NCBI GenBank assembly: GCA_030652995.1
Contig: JAUSAG010000035.1
Coordinates: forward strand, 170,725-234,724
Source: Methylotenera sp.
GTDB lineage: Bacteria > Pseudomonadota > Gammaproteobacteria > Burkholderiales > Methylophilaceae
DNA length: 64,000 bases
Direction of reading: 5' to 3'
The position numbers and the translations under genes are program-made. The notes beneath the pieces are model-generated. The model was not told the DNA's origin and made no database searches. It saw only the letters and a list, made by a program, of their open reading frames with translations. Of the stretch, positions 39,557-49,787 are shown piece after piece (within the stretch, counting starts at the first letter, position 1; each line of letters starts with the position of its first letter).

Positions 39557-42127
39557 ATGACACTCAATAAATGGTTGCAGTATCTTTTATTAACGTTTGT
39601 AGTTGGCAGCTTATCCATATTGGCATTGGTGGGTATCGCCGCAGCACTTATTTACCCGACACTGCCTTCGCTTGAGGCGCTAACAGATTATCACCCTAAA
39701 CTGCCATTGCGCGTTTACTCTGAAGATGGTTATTTAATCGGTGAGTTTGGCGAAGAACGCCGCGCCTATATTAAAATTGAAGACGTGCCAAAGAATATGA
39801 CGGACGCTGTGCTCGCCATCGAAGACCGTCGTTTTTATCAGCATAGCGGTGTTGATGTTAAAGGAATATTGCGTGCAATTAAAAACAATGTAACCGGCGT
39901 GAGCCATGAGGGTGCCAGCACCATCACCATGCAAGTGGCTAAAAACTTTTTCACCCCGCCAAATGGTAAACGCACACTTATCACCAAAATCAATGAGGCA
40001 CTACTCGCTATCAAGATTGAAAATAATTTAAGTAAAAATAAGATTCTTGAGCTTTACATTAACCAAATTTATCTTGGGCAACGTTCTTACGGGTTTGCCG
40101 CTGCCTCACAGGTATATTATGGCAAGCCGTTATCCAAATTAAATTTAGCTGAATCTGCCTTATTAGCGGGCTTGCCCAAGGCGCCGTCTAATTACAACCC
40201 ATTTACCAACCCTAAGCGAGCGCTTGGTCGCCAGCGAGAGGTGTTGCAAGACATGTACCGCTATGGCTTTATTAAAGAGGCGGTCTATCAGGATGCGCTA
40301 AAACAGCCGTTACGCTTTAAAACGTCTAGACAGTCGCGTGATCTGCCTGCGGATTACGTGGCTGAAATTGTGCGGGAAAGTTTATATGCGCAATATCAAG
40401 AGGATATTTACAGCAGCGGCTTGAATGTTTACACCACGATTCTAAAAGCGAATCAAGAGGCAGCGAACGCAGCAATAAGAGAAGGTGTTTTGGACTATGA
40501 CATACGCCACGGTTATCGCGGGCCTGAAAAAATCCTAAGCATCGAAGCACTTGGTGCTGAGGAAAAAACCAAAGCCATGGATGATGCCTTAGATGATATT
40601 GATGTTTCTAACGGATTAGTTCCGGCAGTGGTTACCGCTGTGTCGCAAAAAACTGTTGAAGTGCACACCAAGAACGGGGATGATATTGAAGTCGCTGGCA
40701 AAGGTTTGGCATTGGTAGAAAAGGCGCTGAATGAAAAAGATCCGGCAAAACGCAAGTTAAAGCCAGGTGCTATTGTCCGTGTTTTTAAAAGCGCCTCAGC
40801 TAAAGATGACAATGGCTGGCGTATTGCTCAATTACCACAGGTTGAATCTGCACTGGTGGCAATGGACCCTGAAACAGGTGCCATCCGCGCCTTGGTCGGC
40901 GGCTTTGATTTTAATCGCAACAAATTTAATCATGTGACTCAGGCAAAGCGTCAGCCAGGCTCCAGTTTTAAGCCTTTTGTTTATTCTGCCGCTTTAGAAA
41001 AAGGATTTACAGCCGCCACGATGGTTGAAGATGCACCGTTGAGTTTTTCTGCCGGGGAAACCGGCAATAAAGCTTGGTCGCCGCAAAATTACGATAATAA
41101 TTTTGATGGACCTATCCGCCTAAGACAAGCATTGATTAAATCTAAAAACATGGTGTCTATTCGTGTATTGCAGGCGATAGACCCTAACTATACACAAGAC
41201 TACATTACCCGCTTTGGCTTTGCCGCGAAAGATCATCCGGCCTACCTCACCATGGCGCTGGGTGCCGGCTCTACAACACCATGGCAAATGGCCAGTGCTT
41301 ATGCTGTTTTTGCGAATGGTGGTTATCGGGTCAAACCCAATTTAATTGCCAAAATTGTAGATCAAAACGGCAAGGTAATTTCAGAAACGAAGTTTGTGCG
41401 GGCAAAAGCAGGTGCGCCGCGCGTGATTGATGCACGTAACGCTTTTATCATGAATTCAATGATGCAGGATGTGATTAAACATGGTACGGCCATGAGGGCA
41501 CTTCAACTCGGGCGTAGCGATATCGCAGGTAAAACCGGTACAACCAATGATTCTTTTGATGCTTGGTTCGCCGGGTACAGTCCAAAGCAAGTTGCAATTA
41601 CCTGGGTAGGATTCGATAAACCTCGGCGCCTTGGCGGGAGTGAAACAGGTGGTTCGGCTGCATTGCCCATTTGGATTAAATACATGGCAACGGCATTAAA
41701 GGGATTGCCAATGAGCGATTTTCCTGTGCCTGATGGTGTGATGTCATTAAGAATTGACCCGACCACAGGCATACGTGCTGATAATGATGAGCATGGTATT
41801 TACGAATACTTTTATCATGAAAATCCGCCGCCTGAAGTTGACGTGCCTTTACCATCGATGCTGGAAGATGACCCACTTAGCCAGGCACAACGTATGCTAC
41901 AACCTGATATATCCGCGCCAGAAAAAAACTTAAGCCCTAGGGCACCAGAGCAGGTAACTAAAATCAGAATCCCTGACACAACTAAAATTGTTAATCAAAC
42001 TGAAATACGAGGGGGCGAGAAACCTGAGCCCGCAAAAAACAAAAATATTGATCCAAAGAATAGCCGTCAAAGCGCGCAGAGTGATCAACAATCAGATCAA
42101 GTAAATAAGCTGTTTAACCCGCATTAA
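39557..42127 (+). CDS. mrcA: Penicillin-binding protein 1A (bifunctional)
   Basis: PBP1a polymerises and cross-links peptidoglycan. The 856 residues have an N-terminal membrane anchor (about 8-32). The GT51 domain carries IEDRRFYQHSGVDVKGILRA and GASTITMQVAKNFF. An OB-like insertion follows, then the transpeptidase domain with the active-site serine in PGSSFKPFVY, the SKN motif (KSKNMVS), and KTGTTNDSFDAWFAG. The last 100 residues are proline- and charge-rich. Divergent from pilM, as in many proteobacteria. Its stop overlaps the convergent xthA stop by 14 bp. Confidence 0.97.
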   Translation: MTLNKWLQYLLLTFVVGSLSILALVGIAAALIYPTLPSLEALTDYHPKLPLRVYSEDGYLIGEFGEERRAYIKIEDVPKNMTDAVLAIEDRRFYQHSGVDVKGILRAIKNNVTGVSHEGASTITMQVAKNFFTPPNGKRTLITKINEALLAIKIENNLSKNKILELYINQIYLGQRSYGFAAASQVYYGKPLSKLNLAESALLAGLPKAPSNYNPFTNPKRALGRQREVLQDMYRYGFIKEAVYQDALKQPLRFKTSRQSRDLPADYVAEIVRESLYAQYQEDIYSSGLNVYTTILKANQEAANAAIREGVLDYDIRHGYRGPEKILSIEALGAEEKTKAMDDALDDIDVSNGLVPAVVTAVSQKTVEVHTKNGDDIEVAGKGLALVEKALNEKDPAKRKLKPGAIVRVFKSASAKDDNGWRIAQLPQVESALVAMDPETGAIRALVGGFDFNRNKFNHVTQAKRQPGSSFKPFVYSAALEKGFTAATMVEDAPLSFSAGETGNKAWSPQNYDNNFDGPIRLRQALIKSKNMVSIRVLQAIDPNYTQDYITRFGFAAKDHPAYLTMALGAGSTTPWQMASAYAVFANGGYRVKPNLIAKIVDQNGKVISETKFVRAKAGAPRVIDARNAFIMNSMMQDVIKHGTAMRALQLGRSDIAGKTGTTNDSFDAWFAGYSPKQVAITWVGFDKPRRLGGSETGGSAALPIWIKYMATALKGLPMSDFPVPDGVMSLRIDPTTGIRADNDEHGIYEYFYHENPPPEVDVPLPSMLEDDPLSQAQRMLQPDISAPEKNLSPRAPEQVTKIRIPDTTKIVNQTEIRGGEKPEPAKNKNIDPKNSRQSAQSDQQSDQVNKLFNPH

Positions 42128-42884
42128 GCTCCAGCACCACTGGCGTATGATCTGATGGCCGCTCCAACTTACGTGGCGCTTTATCGATATAGGCTGACTG
42201 ACATGCAGTTTTGAGTGCGTCGCTGACTAAAATGTGATCAATACGCATACCAAAATTGCGCCTAAACCCCATCATGCGGTAGTCCCACCAGCTAAAGCTT
42301 TTTTCAGGTTGCTCAAATAATCTAAAACTATCATGCAACCCTAGCGTAATTAGCTGTTTAAAAGCATCGCGCTCAGGGGGGGATACTAAAACCTGCCCCA
42401 GCCATGCGGCAGGATCGTGGCAATCACGATCTTCTGGCGCAATGTTGTAGTCGCCTAGCAACATCAATTTTGGATACGTCGCTAGTTCAGTTTTAAGCCA
42501 ATCTGCCAGGGCACTCAGCCAGCGCATTTTGTACTGGTATTTGTCAGAATCAATCGCTTGCCCATTGGGAATGTAAGCACAAATAACGCGAATATCACCG
42601 ATATTTGCTGCAATGATGCGCTGCTGATCGTCATCAAAGTTTGGTATATTGCACTGAATACCAGTCATCACATGACGGCTTAAAATTGCCACGCCGTTAT
42701 AGGTTTTTTGCCCAATATGTGCCGCCTGATAACCAACTTGCTCAAGTGCCTGATAGGGAAACTTACTGTCTTCTTGTTTTGTTTCTTGCAAACACAGCAC
42801 GTCTGGCTGATTTTCACGAAGCCAATCCAGTACATGAGGTAAGCGTACATTTAGAGAATTTACATTCCAAGTGGCGAATTTCAC
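42114..42884 (-). CDS. xthA: Exodeoxyribonuclease III
   Basis: XthA is an AP endonuclease and 3'-5' exonuclease of base excision repair. The 256 residues show the family motifs MKFATWNVNSLNVRL (1-15), LCLQETKQED with the metal-binding glutamate, YIPNGQ, LLGDYNIAPEDRD, WWDYR and RIDHILVS, then SDHTPVVLEL. It starts 9 bp after prlC and is convergent with the PBP1a gene. Confidence 0.96.
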   Translation of the reverse strand: MKFATWNVNSLNVRLPHVLDWLRENQPDVLCLQETKQEDSKFPYQALEQVGYQAAHIGQKTYNGVAILSRHVMTGIQCNIPNFDDDQQRIIAANIGDIRVICAYIPNGQAIDSDKYQYKMRWLSALADWLKTELATYPKLMLLGDYNIAPEDRDCHDPAAWLGQVLVSPPERDAFKQLITLGLHDSFRLFEQPEKSFSWWDYRMMGFRRNFGMRIDHILVSDALKTACQSAYIDKAPRKLERPSDHTPVVLELNAG

Positions 42885-42893
42885 GGCTTTACC

Positions 42894-44936
42894 TTAAACC
42901 ATGCCGTTATGGCGTAATAATGCATCAATATTCGGTTCACGCCCACGGAATGCAGTAAATGACTCCATCGCTGTGCGTGAGCCGCCTTGCGCTAAAATCT
43001 CTTGCCAATAGCGCTGACCAGTTTCTCTTGATAGCACGCCATCTTCTTCAAACATGCTGTACGCATCGGCTGATAACACTTCTGCCCATTTGTAGCTGTA
43101 ATAGCCAGCGGCATAGCCACCCGCAAAAACATGGGTAAAGTTATTTGGAAAGCGATTCCACTTTGGGGGGCGCACCACGGCTACTTCATCGCGTATTGAT
43201 TCAATTAAATCTAATGCGGTGGCCGAGCCGTGTGGGTCAAACTCGCTATGCAGGCTAATATCAAACAATGAAAATTCAATTTGACGCACGGTTTGCATGC
43301 CGGCCTGGAAGTTTTTAGCAGCAACCATTTTATCAAATAGCGTACGTGGTAATTGCGCGCCAGTTTCTACGTGGGCAGTCATATTACGTAACACTTCCCA
43401 CTCCCAGCAAAAATTCTCCATGAACTGGCTTGGTAGCTCAACCGCATCCCATTCCACACCTTTGATACCAGATACGCTGTAGTGATCGACTTCAGTTAGC
43501 ATGTGATGCAGGCCGTGACCAAACTCGTGGAACATGGTGAGCACTTCATCGTGCGTAAACAGTGCTGGTTTATCGCCGACTGGCGCAGAAAAATTACAGG
43601 TTAAATATGCCACAGGGGTGGTGAGTTCACCCGCCACTTTGCGACGGGTAATGGCTTCATCCATCCAGGCGCCGCCACGTTTATTGTTGCGTGCGTACAA
43701 ATCCAGATAAAATTGACCGATTAGTTTTCCAGCATGGTCTTTAATGTCATAAAAACTTGCAGTTTCATGCCAGACTGGGGCTTGGGTTTGGCTCACGAGG
43801 ATGCCAAATATGGTTTCTACCACTTTGAATAAGCCTGTCAATACTTTGCTTTCAGGGAAATACTGCTTTACTTCTAGATCTGAAAACGCATATTTTTCTT
43901 CACGTAGTTTCTCTGAGACGTAGGCGACATCCCACGCCTGCATGTCAGTAATGCCAAGTTTTGTTGCGTACTCATCAAGCTCCACTTTGTCCTTAAGTGC
44001 ATAGGGTTTAGCGCGCTCAGCCAAATCTTGCAAAAAATTTTCTACATGCTGGGCAGATTCGGCCATTTTGGTAGCGATTGAAAGTTCGGCGTAATTGTTA
44101 AAACCAAGCAACTGCGCTGCTTCAAGTCGTAATTTTAAAATTTGTGCAATAATCGGCGTGTTATCCCACTCGGGTTTGCCAAATTCAGAAGCACGCGTGG
44201 CGTAAGCGCGGTAAAGCGTTTCACGCAATGGGCGATTTTCGGCATATTGCAACACGGGTAAATATGAAGGAAAGTGCAGGGTAAATTTCCAACCGCTTTT
44301 ACCATCAGTTTTTGCTGCATCCAATGCCGCCTGCAACACGTCTTCTGGAATCCCTTGCAGGGTAACTGCATCTTCTACATACAGCGCGTATTCATTGGTG
44401 GTGTCGAGTACGTTTTCTTCAAATTTAGATGAAAGTTTTGATAGCGCTTCTTGAATAACTTTAAAACGCGCTTTTTGCTCGGCAGGCAGTTCAGCACCGC
44501 CTAGACGGAAATCACGCAATTCATTTTCTATGATTTTTTTCTGCGCCGGCGTGAGGCTATTAAACTCGCTACTGGCGCGCAAGGCACGAAATTTGGCGTA
44601 CAGTCGTTCATCCTGACCTAAATCTGCATAAAAATCAGTCAGTTTGGATAAGTTATCGTTATACGCCTCCCGTAACTCAGGGCTATTGACCACCGCATTC
44701 ATGTGGCCGACTTGCGACCAGGCACGTGACAGCTTTTCTTCCATGTCTTCAAGTTTCTCTGCGAAGCTATCCCAGCTAACTGCATTTTCACTAGTGGCGA
44801 GTGCGCTGACCGTTGCTCTGGCTTCGTTGAGCAAATAATCAATAGCAGGAGAAACATGCTCAGCGCTCACTTCGTTGAATTTAGGTAATCCAGAAAAATG
44901 TAATAGGGGGTTATTTTGTAATGCGTTGATAGTCAC
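42894..44936 (-). CDS. prlC: Oligopeptidase A (M3 metallopeptidase)
   Basis: PrlC degrades cytosolic peptides, including cleaved signal peptides. The 680 residues match the family length. The zinc motif HEFGH lies in LTMFHEFGHGLHHML with the third ligand downstream in GVEWDAVELPSQFMENF. The helical N-terminal half includes SRAWSQVGHMNAV. The C-terminal FAGGYAAGYYSYKWAEVL motif is typical. Confidence 0.97.
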   Translation of the reverse strand: MTINALQNNPLLHFSGLPKFNEVSAEHVSPAIDYLLNEARATVSALATSENAVSWDSFAEKLEDMEEKLSRAWSQVGHMNAVVNSPELREAYNDNLSKLTDFYADLGQDERLYAKFRALRASSEFNSLTPAQKKIIENELRDFRLGGAELPAEQKARFKVIQEALSKLSSKFEENVLDTTNEYALYVEDAVTLQGIPEDVLQAALDAAKTDGKSGWKFTLHFPSYLPVLQYAENRPLRETLYRAYATRASEFGKPEWDNTPIIAQILKLRLEAAQLLGFNNYAELSIATKMAESAQHVENFLQDLAERAKPYALKDKVELDEYATKLGITDMQAWDVAYVSEKLREEKYAFSDLEVKQYFPESKVLTGLFKVVETIFGILVSQTQAPVWHETASFYDIKDHAGKLIGQFYLDLYARNNKRGGAWMDEAITRRKVAGELTTPVAYLTCNFSAPVGDKPALFTHDEVLTMFHEFGHGLHHMLTEVDHYSVSGIKGVEWDAVELPSQFMENFCWEWEVLRNMTAHVETGAQLPRTLFDKMVAAKNFQAGMQTVRQIEFSLFDISLHSEFDPHGSATALDLIESIRDEVAVVRPPKWNRFPNNFTHVFAGGYAAGYYSYKWAEVLSADAYSMFEEDGVLSRETGQRYWQEILAQGGSRTAMESFTAFRGREPNIDALLRHNGMV

Positions 44937-44962
44937 AGCTGAAAATCCTTAAATTATTTTTA

Positions 44963-45319
44963 TTAGTTGATCAAACGTAAAGTGAGCGGATAGCGATAAT
45001 TTTCACCCTTGCTAGTAGAGATGGCGGCAATAATGCAGAAAACAATGTTAATCACCCAAATAATAAATATGAATAAAAAGCCAATTAGTATAAACACTAA
45101 AACACCCGCAATAAATTGCGCCAGTAGCACGGTAATTTGAAAGTTCAAAGCTTCTTTGGCTTGATCTGCAATGTAGGCACTGTCGTCTTTTTTGAGAATC
45201 CAAACAATCAACGCCGGTATCAATGAAAACAACATGCCGCATAAGTGGGTGATGGTGGCGATATTTTTATCATCGCTACTCGGCGTAACTATCATTTGAG
45301 TATTGGCTTCGGTAGTCAT
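44963..45319 (-). CDS. DUF4870 membrane protein
   Basis: The 118-residue protein has a short polar N-terminus and three predicted membrane helices, about 23-45, 65-90 and 90-110. The DUF4870 pattern is recognisable: ATITHLCGMLFSLIPALIVWILKKDDSAYIADQAKEALNFQI. The function is unknown. It lies between the PTS genes and prlC, 25 bp after the EI stop. Confidence 0.88.
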   Translation of the reverse strand: MTTEANTQMIVTPSSDDKNIATITHLCGMLFSLIPALIVWILKKDDSAYIADQAKEALNFQITVLLAQFIAGVLVFILIGFLFIFIIWVINIVFCIIAAISTSKGENYRYPLTLRLIN

Positions 45320-45344
45320 GGGTATCCTTTCAAAATAACCTTAT

Positions 45345-47093
45345 TTATAGATGATTAAACTTAGCCACAAGTGGTTCAATTTTTTCTATGTCGGTTAACC
45401 CAAGCACTTTACGCGCCTGCGTATCTAACATGTCTAATTGACTGTGTAAAACCTGCTGTTTAATACTGAGAATATGCGAAGGGTGCATTGAAAACTGTCG
45501 CAAGCCCATACCGATGAGGAGCTTTGTCAGCTTGGCCTCACCTGCCATTTCACCACATATCGACACTGATTTTTCAAGCTTGGCGCCGGCTTTAATCGTC
45601 ATCGAAATCAACTTCAGTACGGAGGGATGCAACGGATTATATAAATGGGCAACCGCGTCATCCGTACGATCAATCGCCAAGGTATATTGAATTAAATCGT
45701 TAGTACCAATGGATAAAAAGTCTAATTCATTGGCAAAGGCCTCAGCATTGATGGCTGCAGCAGGGATTTCTATCATACCCCCCAGCGCAATGTTTTCATC
45801 AAACAGAATGTTGTCTTTACGTAAACTTTGTTTAGCGCGTTCTAATAGCAATTTAGTTTGGCGTAACTCTGCCAGCGTACACAGCATGGGGATCAATATT
45901 TTAACATGGCCAAAATGCGAGGCGCGCAATAAAGCCCGCAGCTGTACATGAAAAATTTGCGGCTCTGCTAAACATAAACGAATAGCACGTAAGCCTAACG
46001 CTGGATTAGCGCAGCTCACCACGCTATCGGGGTTCATTTGCTTATCTGCGCCTAAATCCAAGGTGCGTATAGTGACTGGCGCGCCCTTCATGGCCTGTGC
46101 TACGGCCTTATAAGCTAGGAACTGCTCTTCCTCATCGGGCATGTCACGCCGATTCATAAATAAGAATTCGGTACGGTACAAGCCCACGCCCGTAGCCCCG
46201 GCTGCTCTGGCTGCAGCAACATCTTCAGGCACTTCAATATTGGCAAACAGCTCAATAACCGTACCATCTATCGTGATGGCTTTGGTGGTCTTAATGCGCT
46301 GTAGCTTTTGTTGCTCAAGCTCCCACTGCTCTTGGCGCAGCTTGTACTCTGCCAAAATCTCTTTGGATGGGCTAACAATGACAACACCTAAGTCGCCATC
46401 CACAATAATCAACTCACCATCATTGATTAAATCGCGCGCGCGCTGTAACGCAACAATAGAGGGGATGTTAAGGCTACGCGCCAAAATAGCCGTGTGAGAG
46501 GTAGCTCCACCTACATCAGTAATAAATGCGGCAAACTGATGCTGCTTGAATTGAATGGCATCAGCCGGTGAAATGTCATGTGCGACTAGAATAAGTTTGC
46601 GTTCCTGATGGAGAACACTAGCCTGCTGCGCTAAAGTTAATTGGTTTTGATGCCCCAATAATACTTTGATAATACGCTCAACTACTTGAATGACATCTTG
46701 CTTACGCTCACGCAGATATTCATCTTCAATTTGCTCAAACTGCTCAACAATATCGTCCATTTGCAGTTTGATTGCCCACTCGGCATTGCATTGTTCATTT
46801 TTGATAATATCTTTAGGAACTTCTGATAAAGACTTATCTTCTAGCATCATCAAATGTGTGCCAATAAATGCGCTTATTTCAGCGGGTGCATTTTTACGCA
46901 AACTGCTGTTAATTTGCTCCAAATCAGCCTTAACGGTGGCGACTGCGTCACTAAATCGTTTAATTTCATCATCAATTAAATGCTCAGGCAATTGGTAATG
47001 CACAACTTCTAACAATGCGTTAGAAACCAAGTGCGCTTGCCCAATGGCAACGCCGCTAGAAACACCTACACCGTGAATGCTAAAGCTGGTCAT
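45345..47093 (-). CDS. ptsI: PTS enzyme I
   Basis: Enzyme I transfers phosphate from phosphoenolpyruvate to HPr. The 582 residues have the HPr-binding N-terminal domain, the phosphohistidine H200 in GGATSHTAILAR, the PEP-binding barrel with RTEFLFMNR, and the C-terminal FLSIGTNDLIQYT and CGEMAG motifs. It has no GAF domain, so it is not the PtsP form. It follows HPr by 23 bp. No sugar permease (EIIBC) is encoded nearby. Confidence 0.96.
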   Translation of the reverse strand: MTSFSIHGVGVSSGVAIGQAHLVSNALLEVVHYQLPEHLIDDEIKRFSDAVATVKADLEQINSSLRKNAPAEISAFIGTHLMMLEDKSLSEVPKDIIKNEQCNAEWAIKLQMDDIVEQFEQIEDEYLRERKQDVIQVVERIIKVLLGHQNQLTLAQQASVLHQERKLILVAHDISPADAIQFKQHQFAAFITDVGGATSHTAILARSLNIPSIVALQRARDLINDGELIIVDGDLGVVIVSPSKEILAEYKLRQEQWELEQQKLQRIKTTKAITIDGTVIELFANIEVPEDVAAARAAGATGVGLYRTEFLFMNRRDMPDEEEQFLAYKAVAQAMKGAPVTIRTLDLGADKQMNPDSVVSCANPALGLRAIRLCLAEPQIFHVQLRALLRASHFGHVKILIPMLCTLAELRQTKLLLERAKQSLRKDNILFDENIALGGMIEIPAAAINAEAFANELDFLSIGTNDLIQYTLAIDRTDDAVAHLYNPLHPSVLKLISMTIKAGAKLEKSVSICGEMAGEAKLTKLLIGMGLRQFSMHPSHILSIKQQVLHSQLDMLDTQARKVLGLTDIEKIEPLVAKFNHL

Positions 47094-47116
47094 TTTAAAT
47101 TTTCACTCATGAGGGA

Positions 47117-47386
47117 TTATTCACCCTCGCCAAAGTAACCGGCAATCAACGCCGTTAGTGCATCCATTGCCGCTGCTTCATCTGCCCCATTTGCCTCTAA
47201 GGTGATTACAGCGCCTTTAGCTGCCGCTAACATCATCACACCCATAATGCTTTTAGCGTTCACACGACGACCATTACGCGTGATCCATATTTCACTGGAA
47301 AACTTACTAGCCGTTTGCGTAAGCTTGGTGGAGGCACGCGCGTGCAACCCCAATTTATTGATAATTTCTAGTTCTTTGCTAATCAT
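47117..47386 (-). CDS. ptsH: Phosphocarrier protein HPr
   Basis: HPr is the phosphocarrier of the PTS. The 89 residues carry the phosphorylation site H15 in KLGLHARAS and the regulatory serine S46 in NAKSIMGV, the target of HPr kinase. Both residues are intact, and hprK is encoded 1.4 kb upstream, so regulation by HprK is likely. Confidence 0.96.
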   Translation of the reverse strand: MISKELEIINKLGLHARASTKLTQTASKFSSEIWITRNGRRVNAKSIMGVMMLAAAKGAVITLEANGADEAAAMDALTALIAGYFGEGE

Positions 47387-47446
47387 TTAGATTTAACCCA
47401 GTCATTTATAGTTAACCCAGTTACTGAACTGACAACCGCCATTATT

Positions 47447-47857
47447 TCACGCCTCATACCTGTCGCAATGATCCTGGTCAAAATGCACCACGCCTTCGCG
47501 CCCACCACTCACCGCTTTTTCTACTAGCGCCAACAGCGATTCATGCCGATAGGTCATGGTGCGCACGATCATGGGCATATTTACACCGGCAACACCCTCT
47601 ACCACACCCGGTTTTAATAGCTTACTGACAATATTGCAAGGGGTTGCGCCATACATGTCTGAAAGCACTAAAACGCCCTCCCCACTATCAAGCTCAGCCA
47701 CCAAAGCTTCTGCCTTAGGCAAGATAACACTGGGGTCATCTTGAGTGTTCACGCCAATAAAAGCCACCTGCCTAGGCGTATTGCCTATGACATGCCTTGC
47801 ACAATTCATCAAGCTCTCGCCCAAACTGCCATGTGCGATGATTAAAATTCCGATCAT
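47447..47857 (-). CDS. PTS EIIA component, mannose (EIIA-Man) type
   Basis: The 136 residues match the EIIA-Man family: MIGILIIAHGSLGESL, with the phosphorylatable H9, and VLVLSDMYGATPCNIVSKLL. In betaproteobacteria this stand-alone EIIA accompanies HPr and EI without a sugar permease and is thought to act as a regulator. It lies between rapZ and ptsH. Confidence 0.92.
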   Translation of the reverse strand: MIGILIIAHGSLGESLMNCARHVIGNTPRQVAFIGVNTQDDPSVILPKAEALVAELDSGEGVLVLSDMYGATPCNIVSKLLKPGVVEGVAGVNMPMIVRTMTYRHESLLALVEKAVSGGREGVVHFDQDHCDRYEA

Positions 47858-47934
47858 TATTTTCTCTACTTTAAAAACTTAAATGCAAGTTAAGTACCCA
47901 TCACCAGTGCCGCAATACTGCTTTTGATTACCTT

Positions 47935-48801
47935 TTATTTTAATTCCCGGTGTCGAGTCAACACCTCTTGTTGCGATCTAAAGTATTGGCTGAGCTGCTC
48001 AACAAAATAGACTGAGCGATGTTGCCCACCAGTACAGCCAATGGCTACCGTGACGTAGCTACGATTATCCATCACAAAACAAGGTAGCCATTTTTCTACA
48101 TAATGACGGATATCGGCAAGCATTTCACTAACAATGGCATGGTCTTGCAAAAAAGCCTCTACCGGTGCATCACGCCCTGTAAGCTCACGTAATAGGGGGT
48201 CGTAATGCGGGTTTGGCAAACAGCGTACATCAAACACAAAGTCAGCATCAAGCGGAATACCATGCTTAAATCCAAAAGAGGTAAATAACAATGTCAAGCC
48301 GTTGTGCTCGCTTGCAACCACGTCTTTTACCCAACCACGCAAGGTGTTGGCGCTGAGGTAGCTAGTATCAATCACATGCCCTAAACTGCCCAAACCGCTT
48401 AACAGCTCGCGTTCAGAGGCGATGCTTTCAGCAAGCGTGGTTGAATCTTTACTTAAAGGATGTTTACGTCGTGTTTCACTGAATCTTTTTACCAAGGTTT
48501 CAACATTAGATTCAAGAAACAATACTTTAGTATCAATATGCTGTGTTTTTAGCCGCGCAATATGGGCTGGCAAGGTCTCAATCGCAGCAGTGCGGCTATC
48601 AATACTAATCGCTACGCGATCATGTTTCTCAGTATTCAACTGAGTAATGTCGTGATTTTTTGACTGTAAGTGATCAGCGATTTGCGGTAGCATCGTGGCC
48701 GGCAAATTATCAATGCAATAGTAGCCGCTATCTTCAAGCGCCCGTAACGCGATACTTTTACCTGAGCCGGAAAGGCCCGTGACAATCACTAATTGTTTCA
48801 T
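47935..48801 (-). CDS. rapZ: RapZ RNase adapter / nucleotide-binding protein
   Basis: RapZ-family proteins bind nucleotides; in E. coli RapZ delivers the sRNA GlmZ to RNase E and controls GlcN6P synthesis. The 288 residues have Walker A GLSGSGKS (9-16), the ESNVETLVKRFSETRRKHPL segment, the conserved FTSFGFKHGIP-x-DADFVFDVR stretch, and the RNA-binding C-terminal domain with IGCTGGQHRSVYF. It starts 9 bp after hprK. Confidence 0.97.
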   Translation of the reverse strand: MKQLVIVTGLSGSGKSIALRALEDSGYYCIDNLPATMLPQIADHLQSKNHDITQLNTEKHDRVAISIDSRTAAIETLPAHIARLKTQHIDTKVLFLESNVETLVKRFSETRRKHPLSKDSTTLAESIASERELLSGLGSLGHVIDTSYLSANTLRGWVKDVVASEHNGLTLLFTSFGFKHGIPLDADFVFDVRCLPNPHYDPLLRELTGRDAPVEAFLQDHAIVSEMLADIRHYVEKWLPCFVMDNRSYVTVAIGCTGGQHRSVYFVEQLSQYFRSQQEVLTRHRELK

Positions 48802-48810
48802 GTTGGTATT

Positions 48811-49755
48811 TTATGTTCCGTTCTTTTTCATCTCGCGCTGTTGACGCTGCGTAAATTGCTTAGTAGCATTGACTCCACGCAACAACAGTATGTGGTTGCG
48901 AATCGCAACCTCAACCAATACTGCAATATTGCGGCCTGCGGCAATAGGAATATGCACTTTGGGTACTTTAAGCCCCATCACTTCTTCACGAAGCGTTTTA
49001 ATACTTAATCTGTCAAGATTTTGTGGAGCCAGTTTATCTGCCATTTCAAGCTGAATAATCAAGTCCAGCGGCTTGGTTGGCTTCACTGAATTATCACCAA
49101 ATAACGCGCGGATATTTAAAATGCCTAAGCCACGCACTTCTAAAAAGTCTTGCAACAACGGCGGGCAACGGCCCTCAACGCAATCTGGAGAGGTTCGGTA
49201 AAAATCAACAATATCATCCGCAATGAGTCGGTGCCCACGCGTAATTAACTCTAGCGCAAGCTCGCTTTTACCAATGGCTGCCTCACCTTTAATCAAGATA
49301 CCAAAGCCTTGTACTTCCATAAAAACGCCATGCAAGCTTACCGAGTCAGCCATGGCTTGCGCCAAAAAGTGGCTGAGTATCTCCATTAACTCAGGACTGC
49401 GCAAGGTAGAGGTAAAAAGTGGCGCAGCGTGCTTGTTTGCCGCTACTGACAGCGATTTAGGTACTTTTTCACCATTCGCCACAATCACTGCGGCTAAATC
49501 AGTAGAGTACAGATTTTCAATCGCAGTTATTGCTTCATCTGGCGGCAAACTACGTAAGTAGTCCATTTCAGCACAGCCTAACACCTGCACGCGGTTAGGG
49601 TGTACAAAATTAAGATGGCCAATGAGCGCCAAAGAGGGTTTGGTGACTGTTTCGCTAGTGAGGGTATTAGACCCGCCGTTAAGCCCAGCAACCCAATTTA
49701 ACTTGAGCTTACGGCGGGTTTGTTTGAATAGCTCAGCGACGTTTATTTGAGCCAT
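48811..49755 (-). CDS. hprK: HPr kinase/phosphorylase
   Basis: HprK phosphorylates and dephosphorylates HPr on Ser46. The 314 residues have the P-loop GEAAIGKS (157-164), the N-terminal domain of the MurF-like fold, and the signature LEVRGLGILNIRALFG. The HprK is well known from Firmicutes but present in many betaproteobacteria next to rpoN and rapZ, as here. Its target HPr Ser46 is conserved in the same cluster. Confidence 0.96.
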   Translation of the reverse strand: MAQINVAELFKQTRRKLKLNWVAGLNGGSNTLTSETVTKPSLALIGHLNFVHPNRVQVLGCAEMDYLRSLPPDEAITAIENLYSTDLAAVIVANGEKVPKSLSVAANKHAAPLFTSTLRSPELMEILSHFLAQAMADSVSLHGVFMEVQGFGILIKGEAAIGKSELALELITRGHRLIADDIVDFYRTSPDCVEGRCPPLLQDFLEVRGLGILNIRALFGDNSVKPTKPLDLIIQLEMADKLAPQNLDRLSIKTLREEVMGLKVPKVHIPIAAGRNIAVLVEVAIRNHILLLRGVNATKQFTQRQQREMKKNGT

Positions 49756-49787
49756 AATTTGACAAAATACTAGATAAAAATTATTAC

